A stretch of DNA of 64,000 nt from Rugalucina vietnamica (taxonomy: Eukaryota > Mollusca > Bivalvia > Lucinida > Lucinidae), in the NCBI GenBank assembly GCA_964017185.1, contig OZ024869.1, positions 60,414,761-60,478,760 of the forward strand, read 5' to 3'. Shown here piece by piece: positions 45,806 to 57,650 of this stretch. Position 1 is the stretch's first letter; each line of letters opens with the position of its first letter. The translations under genes and the position numbers were made by a program. The notes beneath the pieces are model-generated. The model worked only from the letters and a program-made list of their open reading frames with translations, was not told the origin of the DNA and made no database searches.

Positions 45806-46469
45806 CTGACAAGGGTTTTGCGAATGTTATATTAAAACAAAATGATTAATCCAATAGTCACATTATGAAGTGATTTGATTTCATTTTGATGAAGTATCTG
45901 AATTTAGAAAAAAGGAAAAAAGGGAATACCGTATTCGTTCTGATAAGCCCACACGCTTCGATAAGTACACACCCTGGTAAGCGTTCGGGCCGAACAAAAT
46001 GTGCATGAGCGCACACTGCTCAACTAGCATATTCGTATTTTATACCAATTTTACACATTAATACCGTATTAACTGCATTAAATCTTATCCTTAAATGAAT
46101 AAACACAATTTGGCGACGGTTGTCATTGTTGTTTCATCAGCGTATGTGTTGTTTTCGTTAGTAGTGTGCGCTTATTAGAACGATATTTTGCTACCTTTTT
46201 TAAGTTATTTGAAAAGTTAAGCGCACTGTGCGCTAATTAGAAAGAATACGGCAGTCACTCGTTCAATAAAGTATTTAGATTAATTCTGATTATCTGAATT
46301 TGGATTTGAATTACACATCCAGCCAGATAGGGAAATGCTCATAGAGTTATTTTTAACACTTATACAGTAGAATATAAGAAATTTGTCTTTAAAAAAAGTC
46401 CGCGTGATTTGGGTTATTTATGGTGTGCTTTTTAATACCGACAAGCAGAAAGTTAGGCAGGTAGGAAGG

Positions 46470-46478
46470 CAGACAGAT

Positions 46479-46560
<82 letters not shown>

Positions 46561-46668
46561 GGGCAGATAAACAGACAGTCAGGCAGGCAGGCAGACATAC
46601 AGACAGGCAGACAGACAGACAGACAGACAGACGGGCAGATAAACAGACAGTCAGGCAGGCAGGCAGGC

Positions 46669-46725
<57 letters not shown>
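46470..46725. repeat. (GACA)n satellite with internal GGCA variants
   Basis: About 250 bp of GACA units with two repeated interruptions (GGGCAGATAAACAGACAGTC). The open frames read through it on both strands are artefacts. Confidence 0.97.
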
Positions 46726-46727
<2 letters not shown>

Positions 46728-46750
46728 AGTGTTTATCAGCATTTCCTTAC

Positions 46751-46941
46751 CAAAAAGTTATCAAGTCCATAGTCTTCAGTTTCATAAAAGTGTATTGTGT
46801 ACCTAACCACGTTGTCATCTGGTGCCACAACAACCCACAGGCAGTCAATGTTAAGGTCGTATAAACCGTCATTGTTCATGTCAGGGGGCGTGATTGAGCC
46901 TGTTGGACTGTGCAGCTCATGAATACATTCTTTCTGGTATT
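46751..46941 (-). CDS. Gene C exon: first half of first CUB domain
   Basis: Acceptor GTTTAACAG, donor GTAAGG; 191 nt, phases 1 and 0. The peptide has CIHELHSPTGSITPPDMNND and LNIDCLWVVVAPDDNV, with two CUB cysteines. The third CUB cysteine is replaced (EDYGLDNFL). Joins in frame to 45805-45646. Confidence 0.83.
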
Positions 46942-47732
46942 CTGTTAAACCATTACGAAAACACGCCATAGAATAGAATACATATTTTCCTTGGACTTAA
47001 AAAAATGAAAATATTTAGTTGTTTTTTTTGTTTTATATTTCCTTTAATTTTGCTCAAAACGTATACTGTGGTACATGTTAGGACCGCATTTCCAAGGCGT
47101 TTATGTCGAGTACCCACACACTATTATTGAATCAAAAATAAGAAAACATGTTTACAACTGTAGATACAGGTTTTATATATAAAAGTGAGATATAACACTG
47201 GCAAATGTAAAAGTACTGGGGCTGGTTAAACGAACTGGTGCAGACCAAATTACGCACTGGAGGAGGTTTAAAATGACAAGAAAGATAAATAAAAGTTGTA
47301 TCTCTTCATTACCAGTCCCTTATAAACTTACATGTATTTTATTTGCCACGACACCTGGCTCACAATTACACACGGCTGTAAAATCTCAATTTTTCTGGGC
47401 GAGTTAGATGTTTTATTGACTAATACGTGAAATCAGCAACCCTCAAGCAAGTGTGTACAACCATGAGTGCGTTACACCTATGCTTCGAAAATGTTGTTGT
47501 AATAGAAAATCATCAATAAGACAATTGCACTCTGAATCTGAATCTGAATGGTTTACTGGTGATACGCCAAATTGACAATACCTCTTGATACCAAGAAAGA
47601 AATTGGTGATCGGATATTGTGTTTCTTGAATTTTTATTCATAAATATACTCCTCGTCAAAAGTTTAGCATAATTATTTGTGTAAAATGAGGTAAAACTAT
47701 CTGGTTAGAACTACTCCCAATGCATATACATA

Positions 47733-48735
47733 CCGGGTGTCCCAGAAAACATGATACATTTTGAAATTCTAATAGCATTTGACTCGAAATGGATATGTTG
47801 CAGTTTGTTTTTGCTGATCAATGTAATGTACATAGAGATAATGGCATGGCATATTTTGATTTGATTCCTAATTTGGGAAAAGCAAGGTATAGCTTTTTAA
47901 AATGTTGCTTTATATTTCTAATTTTCGCCTTTTTGCTCCTAAACTTAGCTTTTGTACAATGCACATTACAGCTTCCCACCTATAAGGACAGGATTGAAAT
48001 TCATATATTCATGATTGCGACTATAAATGTCTATTTTATGCTTTATAATTTGACATAGATTTTGTTCCACATGGTGTTCCCCTGTTATCTTTATCCGGAT
48101 CAAATCTATAGCACCACCTTGTTCAATTTTGACCGTTTTTATATCACATAAATTTTGAAAAGCCATATATTGTTACCACGGCAACCATCTCATTGCAGTT
48201 TTGATGCTGTTAAATAATATGTGTTGTATTGTTATTTAGGACAACACATTCCATTTAGATCATCTATTTACTGTTACACATTGAACAATGCATTATCAAC
48301 ATGAGTATCAAATTTTGTTACCCCACCCACTTTTCACTATTGAAACAGTGGATACCACATGTACTGTTTGATCTGTCATACACAGTTAGGCGTGAGAGCA
48401 ATAAAACAAAACCATTCGATGTCTTTTGAAGATGTTATTGTTCTGTTTAATGCATCAAATATTGGCATTTCCTTTAACAGCTGAAGCAGAGGGCCTAAAA
48501 CATCATTTTTCAGTATATTTCAGTTGGTCAATTTGCTGAATTTCCCAGTTTTTTGCGTTATTATCTTTCATGCGATAGAAAACACACTGTTGAGAACAAA
48601 CAATGCTGACAACGCTTTGAAATAAAAATTTCAGATATTACCAATCATTTAAATTCATTTACCAGTACCAAAATAAAAGAACTGAACATTTTTTATTAAA
48701 GTTTTAAAATGTATCATGTTTTCTGGGACACCCTG
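47733..48735. mobile_element. Non-autonomous DNA transposon, 1,003 bp, TA-flanked
   Basis: TIRs GGGTGTCCCAGAAAACATGA and complement agree over about 28 bp. TA stands on both sides. The TIR form and TA target resemble mariner-like elements. The longest internal frame (89 codons) is not transposase-like. Confidence 0.85.
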
Positions 48736-48950
48736 TATTTCGACATAATTGTCCCTATTTGATGTCATGATTACGGTGGAAACAATCAGGACTTTTTTGG
48801 ATTCAAAATCGACAGTTAGTTAGATACTGAATGACAAAAGATAAGGTCACTAGTTTGAAAAAGTTATTTTCGACATTCTTTTTAAAATCTTGTCCAAAAC
48901 GTACCCAGTTTCAGAATTTTCTAGGAAAAGTTATTAAAATCCTTTTCCCA

Positions 48951-49020
48951 ACTCGGTTTTTGGAGTGGGAGTCTTTTTCTGATTGCGCCTTTTCTTGATC
49001 TTTGCCTACTTGTACTTTTT
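48951..49020 (+). mobile_element. PLE tail fragment (terminal 70 bp)
   Basis: It contains CGGTTTTTGGAGTGGGAGTC and GATCTTTGCCTACTTGTAC. Confidence 0.85.
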
Positions 49021-49818
49021 AGGCGATAAATAGAACAATACTGTGGTATAACATTATTATCATGTCATTTGAGTTGTAGGCATTAGACATCTTTAAAGAC
49101 AAACTTGTTTTCAAAATGTTTAAAATTGAAATTTTGCTATACTTTCTTAACTTTTTTGTTCCTTCCAGAAATGTCAGTGTTTTATGTCAGGTCTCCACTT
49201 TTTGTCTGTAATAAATTGCTCCAACATACTCTGGCGTGACAGGGGGTCAATTTTGTTCTGACATAGTGTATAGCGTGCAACATTCAGGATTAAGAAACAC
49301 GGCTTATCATTAAAATAATGCATTATTTACATATTCAAAGATTTACAAAATCTGATAGGCCGAGACAATACTGTCATTTGTTCTTGGCTACAACATGCTT
49401 CCTTTCCAAATCAATGAACAATAAAGTCGTAATATGCTTTTGGAGTAATTGGCAGGCCATTTTTCTTTAGCACCATAAAACTAGAATATGCTGAAGTTTT
49501 GGCGAGGAGTATATATTATAATGTAATAAAACTGTGCTTAAACATGCATTCCCCCTTAAATTTTGGCAAGAAAATACATGCTTCCGGTCATGCCGGATAT
49601 GACTTCTAACCCATGAAATAAATCAGATATTGCGTGATAAAATAAAAAAAAAACTGCTACGATTCCGGCGTTCTATGCACCAGGTGACAATAAAAATAAA
49701 ATACTCGAAGTTTATAAGGAAAAGATAACTAAACGAGGTATATGTTTTACTTACCTTTTTTCTCCAGGGCGTAATTTAGTCGGCACCAGTTCGCAGAATT
49801 TTAACATTTACCAGTTAA

Positions 49819-49953
49819 CAGTTATTTTATGGTGGTTTGTTGAATAGTCAAAACTATTGCCCGGAGGTGACGAGGATGACCATGTAGGACTATTGCCCGA
49901 GGCCGAAGGGCAAAGGTTTTGACTATTCACCAAACAGCCATAAAATAACTGTT
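49819..49953. mobile_element. Foldback MITE, ~135 bp
   Basis: The arms AACAGTTATTTTATGG and CCATAAAATAACTGTT are followed inward by TTGAATAGTCAAAAC and GTTTTGACTATTCAC and a shorter TTGCCC pairing. Confidence 0.8.
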
Positions 49954-50149
49954 TTATTACCCAACAATAACATATATACTAGAAACAATGGAGATTCAAT
50001 TCGTCTGACTCTCCAGATCAGTTCAAAGTCAAATTGGACTTCTAGCATCTTTAAAAGATACACTGCCATTAATGAGGAGGTTGATAACACTGTACAGTGT
50101 TTTTTTTTTGTTTTTTTCTTTTTGTTTTTTTTTTATTATTATTATTATT

Positions 50150-50393
50150 TTATTCAGTTTACGTCCCTTTCAAGATTATTTCAGCTCATATGAGACGGGC
50201 CAATAGGTAGGTGGGACGAAAACGGGAGAACCTCGAGAATAAACCACCTGGCACACTCGCAAGCAGAACTTTGCTTGTGTCACATATGGCCAGTGCGGGG
50301 CTCGGACCCACATCAGACACAGCGGTGACATGATCGAGTGATAAAGAAACAGCGCTCTTAACCGCTCGGCCACGGGGGCCGCCAACAGTGTAT
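50150..50393 (-). repeat. tRNA-derived SINE (Ser/Leu-like head)
   Basis: The minus strand starts GCCCCCGTGGCCGAGCGGTT (A box) and has TGGGTCCGAGCCCCGC as B box. The body ends in TTTTATTCAGTTTACGTCCC on the plus strand with an (ATT)n tail. Confidence 0.8.
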
Positions 50394-50498
50394 TTTAGAT
50401 CCGCATTCGTCGACTGCATTCGTGTTTTCAATTATCACCTATCTATTCTCTGATTTGTTTCTTCTATTACATCTAGCAGCTTATTCCTTATTATTTTG

Positions 50499-50850
50499 TG
50501 AGCTGGTTACCAGCCATGGCATAGTCCCATGTTTTATCCAAAACAATGAACCGGTCCATGCATGCGCAGTTGAGGCCAACCTGTCACATAGTGAAATAAT
50601 GAAATAGCTCTGGGTACCAGGCGATTGTATATTATCTTTTTTGAGCTGGGTACCAGGCAATGGTATAGTCCCATGTTATATCCAAACCTATGGACTGGTA
50701 CCAGTATGCGTAGTTTGTGCCAATTCATGACAAAGCCAAACACTGTTATAGGTCTGATATCTTTTAAGCTGGGTACCAGGCCATGGTATAGTCCCATGTT
50801 ATATCCAAAACTATGGACTGGTCAGAGACCAACTCGTGATATAGCGAAAA
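50499..50850. repeat. Three tandem units of 123-143 bp
   Basis: GAGCTGGTTACCAGCCATGG (50500), GAGCTGGGTACCAGGCAATG (50643) and AAGCTGGGTACCAGGCCATG (50766) start three similar units that include ATAGTCCCATGTTATATCCA. Confidence 0.85.
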
Positions 50851-50964
50851 ATATGCAATTACTCTGTATATAGTGGGTTGGGTAATAATATGTATAATGA
50901 GATATACATTTCATGAACATGTTTTCCTTACGCGATGTATGGCTATTAAAAAAATGTACTTCGT

Positions 50965-52865
50965 TTTAGCTCACCTTAGCCGTTAGGCTCACAAGATATG
51001 CTTATAGTATACCCATGCTCCGTCGTGGTCGTAGCTGAAGTTGTAGTCGTCCACAATGTTCAAGCATCTGAAACCACTGGGGCAATCAAAATCAAACTTG
51101 AATGTGAAGCATCCTTAGGAAAGGAAAACCAAAGTTTATATAAATGGTCCAGGTCCCATGACCAAGATGGCCGCCATGCCCATATAATATTATGATAATA
51201 AACATAAAAATCTTCTTCTCTAGAACCAGTGGATCGATTTCGAATTCAACGAAACTTGATACATGTGAGTAGCATCAGGTACTCTGGCCCTTCAGTGTTT
51301 GTATAATTATAACCTTGGGTTGACCTAGACCTATTTTAAGGCAAGATCAAATTTGGTTACATAGGCTTTTTAATAAAAAAGTGAAAACATTGTGTGTGTG
51401 TGTTTTAGGAAGTCACGTTTCTGTAGTCTGTGACTTAAAAGTAGGTAACTATAGACAAATTATTGAGTTAATGAAATGTGAGTATTCACGGTTAAGGTCA
51501 TTACCTTGGCCAAAGGTAATTTACATATTAAATTTAAAACTTGATTTTCTCAGAAAGCACTTGACCAATCAAAGCATAAGAAGATAATCCTTGGAAAGGG
51601 GGAAGCAGCAAAAAGTATATAAATGGTCCAGGTCACATGAGCAAAATGGCCGCCATGCCCATATATGGTAAAAATCTTAAAACAATCTTCTACTCTGAAC
51701 CCGGTGGACTGATTTCAACGAAACTTGGAATGTAGCTTCCAGCCAGTAACTTTGTGTTACTGATCGTTCCAAGTCGATACTTCTGTGGTGGTTCTTTTTT
51801 GTTTTATGTCTTAGTGTTTAAATTTTTTTGTGCTGTTGGCGCCTTATGTATGTTTTCATATTTTTAGTTAAGTTAAGGTAACTGAGTGACCACCTATTGG
51901 GAAAATAGCTGCTCATTCGGCTTACGATATGTTTCATGGTATAAGTACCTGATTGTTAGTTTGGTTTTTTCCCACCTCGGTTTTTGGAGTGGGAATCTTT
52001 TTCTGATTGCGCCTTTTCCTGATCTTTGCCTACTTGTACCTTTTCAAGAACTCTGGTCCATCATAATTTGTATAAATCATGACCTTGGGTTGACCTTGAC
52101 TTCTTTAACGACAAGGTCAAATTCAGTAGCATAGGCTTTTTAATGGAATAAATGAAAACATTGTGTTTTTTTTATAATGTTTTGTTTTGTAGCCTGTATT
52201 TAAATGGTCATGGTCACTTTACCAAGATAGCCGCCAAGCCCATTTATGGTAAAAACCTTAAAAAAGGTTCTTCTCTTAAACTGATGGACTGATTTTAATC
52301 GATATTGGTATAAAGAATTGGGGTTAGTCACTGTGAGTACTCAAAGTTAAGGTCATCATCTAACCTTGGCCAAAAGAGATTTATATATTAAATTAAAACT
52401 TAATTTTCTCAGAAACCACATGACCAATCAATGCGAACCTTTACGTGGGTTGGGAAGCAAAGTTTATATAAATGGTTATGGTCACTTTACCATGATGGCC
52501 GTCAAGCCCATATATGGTAGAAACCTTAAACAACTTCTCTAAAACGGATGGATTGATCTCAATCGATCTTGATTAATAACGCTGGGGACTCTGTCACACC
52601 ACAGTTTGTAAAATCATGACCTTGGGTTGACCTTGACTAATTTTCCGGCATGGTCATAATCGCTCAAATGCTTTTAAATGGACAAAAATGAAATCATTGT
52701 TCAGATAGTTTTGTAGCTTGTGACCTGAAAGTAGGCAGATATAGACAACTTAATAGAGTTAATGAAGTTTCGTTAGTATTCAAAGTCAAGGTCATTTTGG
52801 TCAAAATGTCATTTTTCAAAGGCCAAATCTCAGGTGAGCGTTCTCAGGACTAATGGTCATCTGGT
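50965..52865 (+). mobile_element. Large repeat element A with internal repeated modules
   Basis: It begins AGCTCACCTTAGCCGTTAGG and ends near GGTGAGCGTTCTCAGGACTA. Both ends recur in inverted order in element B (61836 and 60628). Inside, modules such as AAGATGGCCGCCATGCCCAT, CTTGGGTTGACCTTGAC and TTTTCTCAGAAA repeat several times. No protein is recognised. A PLE tail interrupts it. Confidence 0.65.
51742..52044 (+). mobile_element. PLE 3' fragment (pseudo-LTR plus tail)
   Basis: It starts GCCAGTAACTTTGTGTTACT and ends TTGTACCTTTT. Confidence 0.93.
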
Positions 52866-53006
52866 TATAAATGAAAGGCAATTGCCAAAAAAACATGATG
52901 ACTTACAAGTATACAGAAGGTACTGTGAAGAAAATGAACAAGACTAAAAACCTGAAGAATAGTCAAAATTAGTCTAAGATATTAGTCGCATATGCAGATT
53001 GTTGGT

Positions 53007-53167
53007 TGGTTGATTGGGGTTTAACGTCCCACCAATAGCTAAGGTCATATGGAGACGGGACCTCGGTTTATAGTCCCATCCGACGGACTGGAGAAGCCCG
53101 GAATCGAACCTGCGACCCCTGGTTTACAAGGCGAGTGACATAACCACTGCACCACGGAGGCTTCCTA
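53007..53167 (-). repeat. tRNA-derived SINE with 12-bp TSD
   Basis: The minus strand reads GCCTCCGTGGTGCAGTGGTT (A box) and GGTTCGATTCC (B box). CAGATTGTTGGT stands at both sides and is part of a GAGCCGCC-type MITE whose right end is at 53198. Confidence 0.85.
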
Positions 53168-53347
53168 CAGATTGTTGGTGTTCTCATGCAGCGGCTCATA
53201 TCATTTTCAGGATCTCTAGCCTACGTCATTCGTACAATGTAGCTTGTCAAAAACTATTCCATGACCAAGTAGGCAGTTACTCAACTCACCTTGGTTTGTG
53301 TTCGAACTGATCGTAAACTCTGAAAACACGCTTTCTCATGCTGTTCA

Positions 53348-53814
53348 GGGATTCGTAACTCAAAGCCATCTACTTACGACCAACTTAAAAAGGTACACGT
53401 AGGCAAAGATCAGGAAAAGGCGCAATCAGAAAAAGATTCCCACTCCAAAAACCGAGGTGGGAAAAAACCAAACTAACAATCAGGTACTTATACCATGAAA
53501 CAATCGTAAGCCGAATGGGCAGCTATTTTCCCAATAGGTGGCCACTCAGTTACCTTATCTCTTATGGAGTATAGTGACTAACTGAAAAGGATCTTAAGTT
53601 ACGATGACACCTGAACAGCATCGTAACTTAACGGACAACTGAACCCACCTTAGTGGCCACTTGTCTTGCGAAGTAGAACCTTTCATTTCAAAAAGTTACG
53701 GTAGCTTTGAGTAACTGGAATAGCAAGGGTGTAAATTTTAAGGCGGTCATCTTAAGACCATCGTAAGTATGTCGTAAGTTGGAGAACTTACGATGCCTTT
53801 GAGTTACTAAACCC
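53348..53814. mobile_element. MITE with ~39-bp TIRs, interrupted by a PLE tail
   Basis: Left GTAACTCAAAGCCATCTACT and right AGTTGGAGAACTTACGATGC, then GAGTTAC, are diverged inverted repeats. Further GTTACGATG / CATCGTAAC pairs lie inside. Confidence 0.6.
53389..53557 (-). mobile_element. PLE tail fragment
   Basis: About 169 bp of tail, same subfamily as copies 5 and 8 (GAAACAATCGTAAGCC). Confidence 0.93.
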
Positions 53815-53835
53815 AGGTCAGTAATTACGTCATAC

Positions 53836-54090
53836 CTGTACAGATAGAAAATGTACAGTAGTCCCAGCGCACGTGAGGATGAGTGGTGTAACACCATGGT
53901 CGACCAACTTCGCCCTCCAGTTCTCGACAATAGTTCTTGGCGCCGCGCAATGAACGATCTCTTGCCGTTACCGTATGTTTGTGGGGTGATTGTGTCGCCC
54001 ATGCTTGACACGTAAATCCATTATTTGTGACTGTTACCTTGCCAGTGTATGGAGCAGTCCTCTCTAAGTCCTGGAGACATTCGCTTACCC
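53836..54090 (-). CDS. Gene C exon: kringle domain
   Basis: Acceptor CATTATAAAG, donor GTATGA; 255 nt, phases 1 and 1, a whole-domain exon. The peptide runs from SECLQDLERTAPYTGKVTV through FTCQAWATQSPHKH, NYCRELEGEVGRPWCYTTHP and RWDYCTFSIC. It carries the six kringle cysteines and the RPWCYT signature. Kringles are disulphide-bonded extracellular binding modules. Confidence 0.92.
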
Positions 54091-54186
54091 CTTTATAATG
54101 AAAACGAAATAAATTATCAGGGGCAAGTTGTTCAAAATTAACGATGTCATCAAACATAATTATTAATATTTTTGGAGTGTCTATTT

Positions 54187-55056
54187 GTCTATTGACAGAC
54201 GTCTGGCAATAGCAAATTTACCGTATTTTTGCTAATAAACATTAATTAATTATATCACTGTCATCTGAATAATACTTTTATTTTTAATATCTATGCCGAC
54301 TGTTATTTTGTCGGAAGATTATTCACTTAAACATCAAATTTTATTTTCAAACGTTGTCGTTTCAAGTTGAAATGACATCATGTTATTCCTACGACGATAA
54401 AACACCTGGATGGATCTGGGCAGAGAGTTCCGATACATGCACAATACACGTCAACTCGGTGAATCCGGAAGACATGATCCGAACAAGTTGCTTCAAATGC
54501 AAAATTAATACAATTTGGGGGTGGCCGAAAAGGTCCAACAAATTTTTTGTGGTCATTCACAAAAATATAAATATGAATCTTTGATAAATCTAGTTTGTGT
54601 TGTTCAATTAAGATAACAATTGCACAAATGAAAACTTAGTTTATCTGAAAAGAATACTACTTTCTCATATTAGTCTAACACAAAAATTGGAACCCCATGA
54701 TTCGGACTTGTCGACAAGCTATCTGTTAGTCACATGAATGCATAGGTATGCACATTTTCCGACAAAAACTTTCACTGTTCAACTCCATAACAACCCGGAG
54801 GTCACATAAATGTTATGTTTTATGTGAATATCGCTACCATGGTCAAATGTTTCATTCAACTGTAAAACAAAAGCAGTCTGTCACCGGCAAAATGTCGATT
54901 TTGTTACTGCCTGGTGTGTTATTAGCAGATTTGCCGATAATTTGCTATTACCAGACGTCTGTCAATAGCAAATTTACCGAAAATTTGCTATTGCCAGACG
55001 TCTGTCAATAGCAGATTTACCGAAAATTTGCTATTGCCAGACGTCTGTCAATAGAC
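54187..55056. mobile_element. 870-bp TIR element with subterminal repeats
   Basis: TIRs of 33 bp (GTCTATTGACAGACGTCTGG and complement). At the right end the TIR-derived 45- to 55-bp unit is repeated three times. It lies in intron 1 of gene C. No transposase frame. Confidence 0.82.
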
Positions 55057-55310
55057 TCTTCCATATTTATTTTTTATTTTTTTATTTATTTATATTTTTT
55101 TTATTTTGTTTTTTTTATTTATTTATCTAACGAAGATTTGAACAACTGGGCACTGGTTATTATAATTATTATTATTGACAAGATGTCTTTTTTATTTCTC
55201 ATATTATTCTTGGTTAATTCCACTGACAATTCGTTAAATTTAAGAGTGTGGATGTTTTATGATGACGCAAAATGTTTGAGGAAACAAATGTTTAACTAAT
55301 TCGTACGCAC

Positions 55311-55359
55311 CTCCGCCGAAAAGAAGCTGTAAAATAATAAAGCCTAGCCATAGTTCCAT
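55311..55359 (-). CDS. Gene C exon 1: start and signal peptide
   Basis: ATG at 55359, reading MELWLGFIILQLLFGG, a short hydrophobic leader. A donor G|GTGCGT at 55311 leaves phase 1, as the kringle exon needs. Predicted protein: secreted, kringle plus at least two CUB domains. Linking all exons to one gene is inference from strand, order and phase. Confidence 0.68.
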
Positions 55360-55540
55360 CCTGTTCAGTTTCGAACACATTCAACCTGTGTCTCCTGTGA
55401 ATTCAGGTTCCCAGAGAAACCTGTGATCTGATTTTCAAACAACATTACGCAAACATATCCATGTAATGTATACCCCAAAATACCCCACATTTTCAGTTAA
55501 AGCTGGGGGTTAAAGGGGTATACACATTTTTCTTCCTTTT

Positions 55541-55695
55541 GATCCAAAATATGGATTGTGGGTACTCGTTAGGTTCTAACGTGTACCCACAGTCTTTGTT
55601 GTGAGCAAACATTTTTTTTTTTCAACTAAAAAGTTTCAAAATTGGCAGCATTAAAATTGCTGTAAAGTGCATGGGCGTGTTTTCGTAATGAGTTC
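55541..55695. repeat. Repeat related to 59628-59780
   Basis: Both contain TTGATCCAAAA-ATGGATTGTGGGTAC type starts, a GAACGTGTACCCACA-like stretch, TTTTGAGCAAA-like stretch and GCATGGGC.GTTTTCGTAA. Shorter relatives occur near 47050 and 56750. Confidence 0.65.
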
Positions 55696-57193
55696 GAACG
55701 AGTCATTCTATAACCAAAATAGTATGTTCGGTTTGTCTGTGTAGCACTTTAGCTAAATCAAAGGCGTAAATTAGATATGTAATTACTGTGCTTAACAACT
55801 GATCTGTGCACTTGCGAACATCAAGTTTTCATCAAGACTCGGGTTATTAGCTATTTCTCTTTGTTTTGTATAAATTTTACAAATATTAAGAAAATTTTTC
55901 TAGAGGGTATTCTAATTCTGTTCTTTAATTACATGGTATTATTTATGTTTAACTGATATTCGGTTTCTTCAAATGTTTACTTTGATTTCTCATTTTAGGT
56001 TTTAGCATGAAATAAATTGTTTTTTTATATTCATAAGACTTCAATACAGCCCTTTTCACTCGAGTTTGCATTACACAAGAAGAACATGTTTTCTTAAAAT
56101 CTGAGTTTCTTTTCATGTTGTCCACAAAGACATCTGGATTGATTGATCTGCTGATTTGAGTGACAGTTTCAAACTAAATGGCCTTTAAAACGGCAAACTC
56201 AAGTGAAATCTTTATCTTACTATGTGGAATTTTGGTCATGTAGATACCGATAGGTAACTGCTAAAATTGATAAAATTCTGCTTTTGTCCCTATCCTATTT
56301 CAAATGTCTGTTCTTAATATGCATTGTATATGTTGTGCAAGGATTTTGAACCAACCAATTACAATGTTTTTATCAGAAGAGGTGACGTTATTACTTAAGA
56401 TAAATGCAAAATAAATTTTAAGAACACCTGGGTCCACACGGTTTCAGTTCTAAAATAGAACAAAATAACTGATTTACACACATACTTGATTGACCTAAAT
56501 GCCCAAACGGCAAACTGGAGTAAAAGGGGCTGTAAATAACTCCTCTGCACTTGTCCTGGCATTAGGGTTGAAAAAGCATCACTATTAACCGAATGCCTCA
56601 TTTTTTTTTCTTTAAGCTAAATCTGGCATATGAAAGTAGAGAATGCAGTAAATCTTATTATGAAAACTTGCCAATGTTACATGTAAGTGCGTGCACAGAG
56701 AATATTTTAAACAGTAAAAATGTAAATTTTCATTGGAAAAATTTTGATATTTTCAATATTTCGCTCAAAACATTGATTGTCGCTACACGTTAGAACCGCC
56801 TAACTGAGCCCGCATCTAGTAAAGGGTGGTATTTTCCAATATTTAGGGGCATCCAAAACCAAGCACGTGTTAAACGGAAATTAAAAAAAAATCGTCGACA
56901 GATGCAGTTCTTTAATAACAGGTGAAAAACATATAAATCGCCATGTGCCACAGCCTAGGGATCGAACCAGGACCGCTTGGGTGCTAGTAGGCGTGGACTC
57001 TACTGAGTCGCTGTAAAAGACAAGTGCAGGTGTGCATTATACCGAGTACACTAACGTGTACCCATAATATTTATTTTTAGCAAAACATAAGGAAGACATC
57101 AAAAAGAAATATGACCTGAAGATTTTCAAGTTTTACAGTAGAAAATAATGCATATTGCCTTATTGTGTTTTGTAATTAGAAAAAAAGACAAAT

Positions 57194-57422
57194 AAGCCGC
57201 CGCATGGGAAAAACAACAATCTGCATAGGCGAAAAAAAGGCGCAGATCAGCTTCGCAGAAACTGTGTAGCTGATCAGAGCCTTTCTTTTCGCTACACATA
57301 TAGTACAATTTCTCTACTTTCTAAATCCAAAATAACCAGCCTCTAACCATCTTCTGTGACTGTACAGGCCGGTTTGTGTCAGACCTGGTCGGAACCCCAA
57401 ATTGTTTTTTAAGCGGCGGCTC
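57194..57422 (-). mobile_element. MITE, GAGCCGCC-TIR family, with TSD AAAT
   Basis: A 229-bp copy in inverted orientation with the internal hairpin; AAAT on both sides. Confidence 0.85.
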
Positions 57423-57470
57423 AAATGTGTCGAGTCATTTATAAATTGCAAATCTTTAATTAAAATAGAA

Positions 57471-57650
57471 AGGTAAAGGTAGGCAATGATAAGGAAATCG
57501 CACAATCAGAAATAAAAATTCCCGCTCCAAAAACGGAGTTGGGGAAAGACTAAATTGACAATTGGGTACTTACAAGAAAACATATCGTAGGCTGAGTGAG
57601 CAGCTATTTCACAGACGGCGGACCCTAAGTTAATCGAAATTAACTAAAAA
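57471..57650 (-). mobile_element. Old PLE tail fragment
   Basis: A diverged tail (GGTAGGCAATGATAAGGAAA, TGAGCAGCTATTTCACAGAC) without the recent subfamily markers. Confidence 0.7.

Noticed and set aside
46383-46772. Long open frames on both strands (up to 129 codons)
   Set aside because: They are translations of the (GACA)n repeat, without protein-like composition.
47789-48058. 89-codon frame with hydrophobic segment in the 47733 transposon
   Set aside because: AT-rich hydrophobic run without transposase motifs; probably chance.
54354-54584. 76-codon frame inside the 54187 TIR element
   Set aside because: No similarity to a transposase and an equally long frame lies on the other strand.
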